Below, in pieces: positions 57,950 to 64,000 of a stretch of 64,000 nt of DNA; the stretch's first letter is position 1; each line of letters opens with the position of its first letter. The DNA comes from Paeniglutamicibacter psychrophenolicus. Lineage in GTDB: Bacteria > Actinomycetota > Actinomycetes > Actinomycetales > Micrococcaceae. Made by a program: the position numbers and the translations under genes. The stretch is from assembly GCF_017876575.1 (NCBI RefSeq), contig NZ_JAGIOE010000001.1, positions 496,001 to 560,000 on the forward strand. Direction: 5' to 3'. The notes under the pieces were generated by a model. That model was not told the DNA's origin, did no database searches, and worked only from the letters and a program-made list of their open reading frames with translations.

Positions 57950-59413
57950 CTACATCATGCGCTTGATGATCTTTGATTTCGCCCAGGTGTACGGCGGGTA
58001 GACGGCTTTGAGCGTGTCAACCACCGTGGTCTTGCCCATCACCGCGCGCATCTGCGAGAGCCGCTCGAACCCATGCCGCCCGTGGTATGCACCCATGCCG
58101 GAGGCTCCCACGCCCCCGAACGGGAGCGAGGGGACGGCCAGGTGCAGGCTCGGCGCGTTGTGCACGATGGCCCCGGCACGCACCTGGTCCCCGAAGGACG
58201 ACTGCAGCCGCGGGTTCTCGGAAAACAGGTAGGCGACCAGCGGGGTGGGACGGGCGTTGATGAAGCGCACGGCGGCATCGAAGCTGTCCACCGCGATGAC
58301 CGGCAGGATCGGGCCGAAGATCTCCTCGCGCAGCAGGGCCGAGTCCGGGTGCACATTGGTGATCACCGTCGGTTCGATCTGCAGCGTGTCCTCGTCGTAC
58401 CCGCCGCCGACGACCACGTCCCCGTCACCCAGCATGGCCACCAGGCGCTGGAAGTGCGCGGTGTTCACGATCCGCCCGTAGTCGCGGCTGGCCAGCGGGT
58501 TCTTCCCGTAGAACCCGGTGATGGCCTTGGACAGCTGCTTTTCCAGGTGCCGGGCCGCATCCCCGACGGCCAGCACGTAGTCCGGCGCCACGCAGGTCTG
58601 CCCGGCGTTCATGAACTTCCCGAACGCCAGCCGGCGGGCCACCGCCACCGAGGACCCGTCCATGACCACGGCCGGGGACTTGCCGCCGAGTTCCAGGGTC
58701 ACCGGGGTCAGGTGCTCGGCCGCCGCGCGGGCCACGATCTTCCCCACGCGTTCCCCGCCGGTGTAGAAGATGTGGTCAAAGTGTTGTTCCAGGAGGACCT
58801 TGGAGGTCGACGCGCCGCCCTGGACCACGGCGCACGCCCGCCGGTCCATGAATTGCGGGACGAGCCGGCCCAGCAGCGCGCTGGTGGCCGGGGCCAGTTC
58901 CGAGGGCTTGAGCACCGTGACGTTTCCGGCGGCAATGGAGGCGACCAGCGGGGCGAGAATCAGTTGCAGCGGATAGTTCCAGGCGCCGATGACCAGCACC
59001 ACGCCCAGGGGCTGCGGCTCGATCTTGGCCGCTGCCGGGTGCAGCGCGAGCGGGATCTTGACCGCCTTGGACTCCATCCACTCGGAGAGGTGCAGCTGCG
59101 CGTGGTCGATCTCGGCGCGCACCATGTCGATCTCGGTCATCTTCGCCTCGACCCCGCTCTTGCCCAGGTCATCGGCCAACGCGTCGACGAAGTCCTGTTC
59201 GTGCGCCTCCAGCATCCGCTCCAGGGCCTTGAGCTGGGAGGCGCGGAAGCGCCGCGGGTGCGCCAGCCGGGTGGCGACCACGTCGTGCATCGAGGCGACG
59301 ATCTCCACGATGTTTTCCGCTGACTCGGGCACCACCGGCGGAAGCTCGAGTTCGCTCAGTGCGCGCGACTCGCGCGGCGCGGTGGATGGATGCGGATTCT
59401 CGGTGATGCCCAT
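57950..59413 (-). CDS. Aldehyde dehydrogenase (ALDH3-like)
   Basis: A 487-residue NAD(P)-dependent aldehyde dehydrogenase of the ALDH3 / coniferyl-aldehyde type. The general base is E241 in LELGGKSP and the catalytic cysteine is C274 in NAGQTCVAPD. The C-terminal tail after FGGVGASGMG is basic and ends KIIKRMM, reminiscent of the membrane-associating tails of fatty-aldehyde dehydrogenases. Substrate is not known. Confidence 0.92.
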   Translation of the reverse strand: MGITENPHPSTAPRESRALSELELPPVVPESAENIVEIVASMHDVVATRLAHPRRFRASQLKALERMLEAHEQDFVDALADDLGKSGVEAKMTEIDMVRAEIDHAQLHLSEWMESKAVKIPLALHPAAAKIEPQPLGVVLVIGAWNYPLQLILAPLVASIAAGNVTVLKPSELAPATSALLGRLVPQFMDRRACAVVQGGASTSKVLLEQHFDHIFYTGGERVGKIVARAAAEHLTPVTLELGGKSPAVVMDGSSVAVARRLAFGKFMNAGQTCVAPDYVLAVGDAARHLEKQLSKAITGFYGKNPLASRDYGRIVNTAHFQRLVAMLGDGDVVVGGGYDEDTLQIEPTVITNVHPDSALLREEIFGPILPVIAVDSFDAAVRFINARPTPLVAYLFSENPRLQSSFGDQVRAGAIVHNAPSLHLAVPSLPFGGVGASGMGAYHGRHGFERLSQMRAVMGKTTVVDTLKAVYPPYTWAKSKIIKRMM

Positions 59414-59502
59414 GATCTAGAGCTTACGGCGTGCGACTTTGCCGCGACAGGCCGCGACGCGCGGTTGACGCCGTGCCCGTGGGGTGGGATAGGCTCGCGC
59501 CT

Positions 59503-59591
59503 AGTGACACGGGGTGTCGGCGCGCCAGCGATCCGACTGAGATAAGACCCGTAGAACCTGATCTAGTTCGTACTAGCGGAGGGATGTTGCT
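59503..59591 (+). promoter_or_regulatory. TPP riboswitch (THI box)
   Basis: All core blocks are present: ACGGGGTG, GACTGAGA, GACCCG, AACCTGATC and GCGgAGGGA. Stem P1 pairs AGUGACA (59503-59509) with UGUUGCU (59585-59591). The Shine-Dalgarno of thiM (GGAGGGA) is part of the aptamer core, so binding of thiamine diphosphate would hide it directly. The sequence fits translational shut-off; an intrinsic terminator was not seen. Confidence 0.95.
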
Positions 59592-59592
59592 C

Positions 59593-60411
59593 ATGGGATC
59601 CATGGCGCCTTCAGTTGTTTTTTCACCCGGCGAGCTCGCCGATGCCCTGGGCGCGCTGCGCGCCTCCACCCCCCTGGTGCAGGTGTTGACCAACACCGTG
59701 GTCACCAACTTCACCGCCAACGTGCTGCTGGCCGCCGGGGCCTCCCCCGCGATGGCCGACGTGCCCGGGGAGGCCGGTGGATTCGCGTCCGTGGCCTCCG
59801 CGGTGCTGGTGAACCTGGGCACCCCCAATTCCGAGCAGCGCGCCGCGATGGCCGAGGCGGTGGCCGCAGCCAACGCCGCCGGCACCGGCTGGGTGCTGGA
59901 CCCGGTGGCCGTCGGGTCGCTGCGCGTGCGCACCGACTTCGCCCTGGGACTGCGCGACCTGACCCCCACGGTGATCCGCGGCAACGCCTCGGAGATCATG
60001 GTGCTTGCCGAGGCCGGGTCCGGCGGGCGCGGGGTGGAGGCCACCGACACCGTCGATTCCGCCGCCGCCGCGGCCCGGGCCCTGGCGCTGCGCAGCGGCG
60101 CCGTCGTGGCGGTCTCCGGGGAGGCTGACCTGGTGACCGACGGGACGCGCACCGTTTACGTTCATGGCGGCAGCAAGATGCTCACCCTGGTCACCGGCGG
60201 CGGGTGCGCGCTGGGCGCGATCTGCGCGGCATTCCTGCCCGTGGTGAAGGACCCGCTGCTGGCCGCCGTCGCGGCCCACGCGTTCTACTCCGCCGCCGCC
60301 GAACGCGCCGCGGCGGCAAGCTCGGGGCCCGGAAGCTTCGCGGTGCATTTCCTCGACGCCCTGCATGCCCTGTCCCCGGCGGACCTCGCGGCCACGGCGG
60401 TGCTGTCCTGA
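59593..60411 (+). CDS. thiM: Hydroxyethylthiazole kinase
   Basis: ThiM phosphorylates the thiazole alcohol for thiamine salvage. The 272-residue protein has the [13 protein letters not shown]-terminus, GEADLVTDG and the nucleotide/catalytic segment [13 protein letters not shown] at 59593 has GGAGGGA 9 bases upstream and lies just after the riboswitch; ATGs at 59584 and 59602 are possible. thiE starts by overlapping its stop by one base (TGATG). Confidence 0.93.
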   Translation: MGSMAPSVVFSPGELADALGALRASTPLVQVLTNTVVTNFTANVLLAAGASPAMADVPGEAGGFASVASAVLVNLGTPNSEQRAAMAEAVAAANAAGTGWVLDPVAVGSLRVRTDFALGLRDLTPTVIRGNASEIMVLAEAGSGGRGVEATDTVDSAAAAARALALRSGAVVAVSGEADLVTDGTRTVYVHGGSKMLTLVTGGGCALGAICAAFLPVVKDPLLAAVAAHAFYSAAAERAAAASSGPGSFAVHFLDALHALSPADLAATAVLS

Positions 60412-61067
60412 TGGCCTCCGGCATCTACCTGGTCCTCGACTCGAATTCCACCGCCGGACGCCCGCTCGAAGACATCGCCGCCGCCGCGGTGGCCGGCGGG
60501 ATCACCACGATCCAGCTGCGCTGCAAGGACATGCCCGCCGGGGAATTCACCGCCCAGGTTCTGGCCTGCGCGAGGCACACCTCCGGGAGGGCCACCCTCC
60601 TGGTCAACGACCGCATCGACGTGTACCTGGCCGCACGGGCCCGCGGCGCCGACGTGCAGGGCGTGCACATCGGCCAATCCGACATCCCCGCGGACCTGGC
60701 CCGCACACTCATCGGGCCGCACGCCGTGCTGGGGCTCTCCGCCTCCACCGCCGACGAGATCGACGCGGCCAACGAGCTCAACGCGATTGCCCCGGGCACC
60801 ATCGACTACCTGGGCGTCGGCGCCGTGCATGCGACCCCGACGAAGAAGGACCACCCGGAGCCGCTGGGCTACGAGGGCCTGGCGGCCGCCGTGGCCCGCA
60901 GCAGCGCACCCGTGGTGGCCATCGGCGGGCTCGACGCCACCGATGTGCCGGCCGTTGTGGCCTCCGCGGCCGCATCGATGGCGGTGGTGCGGGCCATCTG
61001 CGCCGCCGAGGACCCGCGCACCGCAACCGCCCACCTGATCAGCCTCTGGGAAGGGGAAACGCCATGA
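60411..61067 (+). CDS. thiE: Thiamine-phosphate synthase
   Basis: ThiE joins the phosphorylated pyrimidine (HMP-PP) and thiazole (HET-P) to thiamine phosphate. The 218-residue TIM barrel has IQLRCKD, the LLVNDRIDVYLAA segment, VHIGQSD, and the phosphate-binding GVGAVHATPTK and AIGG. It is one base after thiM and its stop overlaps the next start (ATGA). Confidence 0.95.
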   Translation: MASGIYLVLDSNSTAGRPLEDIAAAAVAGGITTIQLRCKDMPAGEFTAQVLACARHTSGRATLLVNDRIDVYLAARARGADVQGVHIGQSDIPADLARTLIGPHAVLGLSASTADEIDAANELNAIAPGTIDYLGVGAVHATPTKKDHPEPLGYEGLAAAVARSSAPVVAIGGLDATDVPAVVASAAASMAVVRAICAAEDPRTATAHLISLWEGETP

Positions 61068-62620
61068 ACACCATGAATTCCACCAAGAACATCCTGTCCA
61101 TTGCCGGATCCGACCCCTCCGGGGGCGCCGGGATCCAGGCCGACCTGAAGTCCATCGCCGCCGCCGGCGGCTACGGGATGGCGGCGATCAGCGCGCTGAC
61201 CGCCCAAAACACCCGCGGCGTGCGTGCCGTGCACGTGCCCCCGGCAGGCTTCCTCACCGAGCAGCTGCTTGCGATCTCCGAGGACATTTCCATCGACGCG
61301 ATCAAGATCGGGATGCTGGCCAACGCACAGGTCATCGACGAGCTGGGAACCTGGCTGGCGCAGATCCGCGGTGCCGCCGGCACGGCCGTGCCGGCCGTGG
61401 TCCTTGATCCGGTCATGGTGGCCACCAGCGGGGATTCGCTGCTGGATGCGGCCGCCGATGCGGCGCTGCGCCGGCTCTTTGTTCATGCCGACGTGATCAC
61501 TCCCAACATCCCCGAGCTGGCGGTGCTGGCCCGCAGTCCCGAGGCCGCCGACTGGGATTCCGCGGTGTCCCAGGCACGCATGCTTGCGGCGGAATACGAC
61601 GTGCTGGTGCTGGCCAAGGGCGGGCACCTGGACTCGGAGCGTTGCCGCGACGCGCTCATCGACGCCGACGGGGTGCTGCTGGAGGTCGAATCCCGGCGCC
61701 ATGCCACGGGCAACACGCACGGCACCGGCTGCTCGCTCTCGGCCGCACTGGCCACGCATTACGCGCGCACCGGGAACTGGGGCACGGCGCTGCGCCACGC
61801 CAAGGACTGGCTCTCCGATGCCATTTCCCGCGCGGACGAGCTTTCCGTCGGCTCCGGGCACGGCCCGATCAACCACTTCGCCGGGCTCTGGGACGGAATC
61901 CGCCCGGCGCAGGCCCACGACCCGCTGGCACAGTGGTGGGAGCGGATCTCCCCGATCCGCGCGGGCATCGACGAGCTGGGCTTCATCCGCGCGCTGAAGG
62001 ACGGCTCGCTGGCCCGGGAGGACTTCGAGGACTACCTGGGGCAGGACGCCCTGTACCTGCGCACCTATGCCCGGTGCATGTCGAGGGCCGCGGAACTGGC
62101 CCCGGACACCGAATCGCAGCGCTTCTGGGCGGCCAGCGCCAGCGGCTGCCTCGAGGAGGAGCTGAAGCTGCACCGCGGGCGGCTCGACGAGCGGGTCCCG
62201 GAGCCCTCGGCGACCACCACCGCGTACCTGAACCACCTGCTGGCCGCGTCGCACGACTATGCGGTGCTCGCCGCCGCGTTGCTGCCCTGCTTCTGGATCT
62301 ACCAGGACACCGGCACCAGGTTGGCCGCGGCCAACCACGAAGCGCATCCGTACACGGACTGGCTGGCCACCTATTCCTCCCCGGAGTTCGACGCCGCCAC
62401 CGCGGCGGCCATCGACCTGGTGGCCGGCGTGCACGCGGGCGCCGATGCCCGCGCCCGGGCGGCGATGTGGCGGGCGTTCGAGGCCTCAAGCGCCCACGAG
62501 CTGGCGTTCTTCGCGCAGACCGCCGCCGACGCCCCCGGGGCTGCGGCAGGACCCAAGCGCGCGGCGGGGCTCGGCCTCGCCGGGGCCGCCGGGCACGGCG
62601 AACCGGTTCCTGTCCGGTAG
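61064..62620 (+). CDS. thiD: Bifunctional HMP-P kinase / thiaminase II (ThiD-TenA fusion)
   Basis: A 518-residue fusion. The N-terminal ThiD part (about 1-270) phosphorylates HMP and HMP-P; it begins ILSIAGSDPSGGAGIQADLK, 20 residues, and contains the anion-hole THGTGCS. The C-terminal TenA part (about 285-500) has the catalytic cysteine C409 in LLPCFWIYQ; TenA salvages HMP from degraded thiamine. The fusion with the two upstream genes makes a complete salvage set: HMP and thiazole in, thiamine phosphate out. ATG at 61064 overlaps thiE by 4 bases. Confidence 0.93.
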   Translation: MNTMNSTKNILSIAGSDPSGGAGIQADLKSIAAAGGYGMAAISALTAQNTRGVRAVHVPPAGFLTEQLLAISEDISIDAIKIGMLANAQVIDELGTWLAQIRGAAGTAVPAVVLDPVMVATSGDSLLDAAADAALRRLFVHADVITPNIPELAVLARSPEAADWDSAVSQARMLAAEYDVLVLAKGGHLDSERCRDALIDADGVLLEVESRRHATGNTHGTGCSLSAALATHYARTGNWGTALRHAKDWLSDAISRADELSVGSGHGPINHFAGLWDGIRPAQAHDPLAQWWERISPIRAGIDELGFIRALKDGSLAREDFEDYLGQDALYLRTYARCMSRAAELAPDTESQRFWAASASGCLEEELKLHRGRLDERVPEPSATTTAYLNHLLAASHDYAVLAAALLPCFWIYQDTGTRLAAANHEAHPYTDWLATYSSPEFDAATAAAIDLVAGVHAGADARARAAMWRAFEASSAHELAFFAQTAADAPGAAAGPKRAAGLGLAGAAGHGEPVPVR

Positions 62621-62652
62621 CCGCGCGGGGGGGCGGGAGTTGCCGGGGGCAC

Positions 62653-62704
62653 TTGCCCGGCGCGGGGTGCGGGTAAAATGCACGAGGGGGTTTTGCACTG
62701 TGCA
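62653..62704 (+). promoter_or_regulatory. Promoter and palindromic site upstream of the uracil permease
   Basis: TAAAAT (62674-62679) is a good -10 element. TTGCCC lies 15 bases before it, a short spacing. An 11-base palindrome TGCACTGTGCA at 62694-62704 lies a few bases after the expected start and could be an operator. Assignments are inference. Confidence 0.4.
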
Positions 62705-62755
62705 CCGCGCGCCCCCGACGCCCGACTCCCGCCCCTTCCCGGAAGGCCCCACCCC

Positions 62756-64000
62756 ATGAGCAACCGATTCGGCATCGGCTGGCGCCTGCACGGCGACGGC
62801 AAGTCCATTTCCCCCGGCACGGTGGTGGCCCCCGACGAGCGCCTCGCCTGGCCGCAGACCATCGGCGTTGGCGTCCAGCACGTCATGGCGATGTTCGGCG
62901 CCACGGTGCTGGTGCCGACCATCACCGGCTTCCCTGTCACCACCACGCTGCTGTTCACCGGCGTCGGCACCCTGCTGTTCCTGCTGCTCACCGCGGGCCG
63001 CGTGCCGTCCTATCTGGGCTCCTCCTTCGCGTTCATCGCACCGGTCACCGGGGCCATGGCCACGCACGGGATGGGCGGTGCACTGGGCGGCATCGTGATG
63101 GCCGGCGCCTGCCTGTTCATCGTGGGATTGGTCGTGCAGAAGGCCGGGACCGGCTGGATCCACGCACTGATGCCGCCGGTGGTCATGGGCACCATCGTCG
63201 CGCTGATCGGGCTGAACCTGGCCACCACCACCACGGACAAGATCACGGAAGTCCCGCTGACCACCTTCGCCACGGTGCTGGCCATCGTCATCACCACGGT
63301 GCTCTTCCGCGGCATGCTCGGGCGCCTGTCGATCCTGCTGGGCATCATCGTCGGCTACCTCGCCGCCTGGGCGCAGGGCCAGGTCGATTTCTCGGCCATC
63401 GGCCAGGCCGCCTGGTTCGGCCTGCCCGACTTCGCGGCCCCGGCCTTCCACCTCGAAACCCTGACCCTGTTCCTGCCGGTGGTGTTCGTGCTGATCGCCG
63501 AGAACGTGGGACACGTGAAGACCGTGGCGCTGATGACCGGGCGCGAGCTTGACGACGTGAACGGCCGGGCGCTGATGGCCGACGGCGCCGCCACCGTGAT
63601 CGCCGGGTTCGGCGGCGGCTCGGGCACCACCACCTACGCGGAGAACATCGGGGTCATGGCCTCCTCGCGCGTCTACTCGACGGCCGCCTACTGGATCGCC
63701 GGCTCCGTGGCCATCGCGCTGGCGTTCTTCCCGAAGTTCGGCGTGCTGATCAACACCATCCCGGCCGGCGTCGCGGGAGGCGCGGGCATCGTGCTCTACG
63801 GCATGATCGCCATCGTCGGCGCCCGGCTCTGGGTGCAGAACAAGGTCGACTTCTCCAACCCGATCAACCTGATGACCGCAGGCACCGGGCTGATCATCGC
63901 CATCGCGCTCTTCGGGGACAACGTGCTGTCGATCGGCAACATGGACTTCGGCGGCATCGCGCTGGGCACCGCCGCCACGCTGGTGGTCTTCCACCTGATG
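62756..64000 (+). CDS. Uracil permease (NCS2 family), 3' end outside the window
   Basis: 415 residues of an NCS2 nucleobase transporter are visible, with about eleven hydrophobic segments. Two motifs fit the uracil (UraA) branch: AENVGHVKT and TTYAENIGVMA, which hold the nucleobase-binding glutamates. The ATG at 62756 has GGAAGG upstream. The gene runs off the window without a stop. It is likely a proton symporter for uracil. Confidence 0.93.
   Translation, partial: MSNRFGIGWRLHGDGKSISPGTVVAPDERLAWPQTIGVGVQHVMAMFGATVLVPTITGFPVTTTLLFTGVGTLLFLLLTAGRVPSYLGSSFAFIAPVTGAMATHGMGGALGGIVMAGACLFIVGLVVQKAGTGWIHALMPPVVMGTIVALIGLNLATTTTDKITEVPLTTFATVLAIVITTVLFRGMLGRLSILLGIIVGYLAAWAQGQVDFSAIGQAAWFGLPDFAAPAFHLETLTLFLPVVFVLIAENVGHVKTVALMTGRELDDVNGRALMADGAATVIAGFGGGSGTTTYAENIGVMASSRVYSTAAYWIAGSVAIALAFFPKFGVLINTIPAGVAGGAGIVLYGMIAIVGARLWVQNKVDFSNPINLMTAGTGLIIAIALFGDNVLSIGNMDFGGIALGTAATLVVFHLM

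Overview
The window comes from a high-GC Gram-positive bacterium, most likely a member of the Micrococcaceae close to Arthrobacter, Paeniglutamicibacter or Glutamicibacter. The evidence is the actinobacterial gene set (Lsr2, ClpC, Rv2747-type ArgA, DUF3180, a TIGR03624-type metalloprotease, a DUF222/HNH protein), the GC-rich codon use, the frequent leaderless or GTG starts, and the rRNA sequences. Most of the window is chromosomal core. No phage, plasmid or CRISPR genes were seen.

Positions 1-9003 hold the end of an SDR oxidoreductase, then leftward argA, clpC, lsr2, a 58-residue membrane protein and lysS. An alpha/beta hydrolase faces lysS, and an M13 metallopeptidase follows. Positions 9399-24122 are the most unusual part: two complete 16S-23S-5S operons, both read leftward and in tandem, lying in near-identical direct repeats of about 5.9 kb. 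A gene-poor spacer of about 2.9 kb between them contains the relic of an IS21-like element. The copies differ in core promoters, in the middle of the 16S-23S spacer, and at two places in 23S, one of which is a structure-preserving hairpin swap.

Positions 24378-39642 hold a nitronate monooxygenase-like gene and then a long leftward cluster: hpt, ftsH, folE, folP, folB, folK, a DUF3180 protein, two bacterial PH-domain membrane proteins, a DUF2520 protein and panC. Upstream of it lie tilS, a zinc metalloprotease, dacB and the divergent ppa. From recalled M. tuberculosis gene order this resembles Rv3602c-Rv3628. It joins folate and pantothenate synthesis with purine salvage, membrane proteolysis, tRNA-Ile modification and peptidoglycan trimming.

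Positions 39806-64000 are mixed: a DUF222/HNH protein, a YczE-like membrane protein, a probable HTH regulator, a DUF1761 protein, a lipoprotein, an internally duplicated RDD protein, a HAD phosphatase, serS, a diacylglycerol-kinase-like protein, pheA with a rhodanese, an amidase, a POT peptide transporter, two tandem DUF4190 paralogues, a protealysin-like M4 protease overlapping its probable emfourin inhibitor, pgm and an aldehyde dehydrogenase. A TPP riboswitch then controls thiM-thiE-thiD/tenA, and the window ends inside a uracil permease.

The most notable points are the tandem rRNA operons with their copy-specific features, the protease-inhibitor pair, the riboswitch whose core contains the Shine-Dalgarno sequence, and several small conserved genes of unknown function in core operons.
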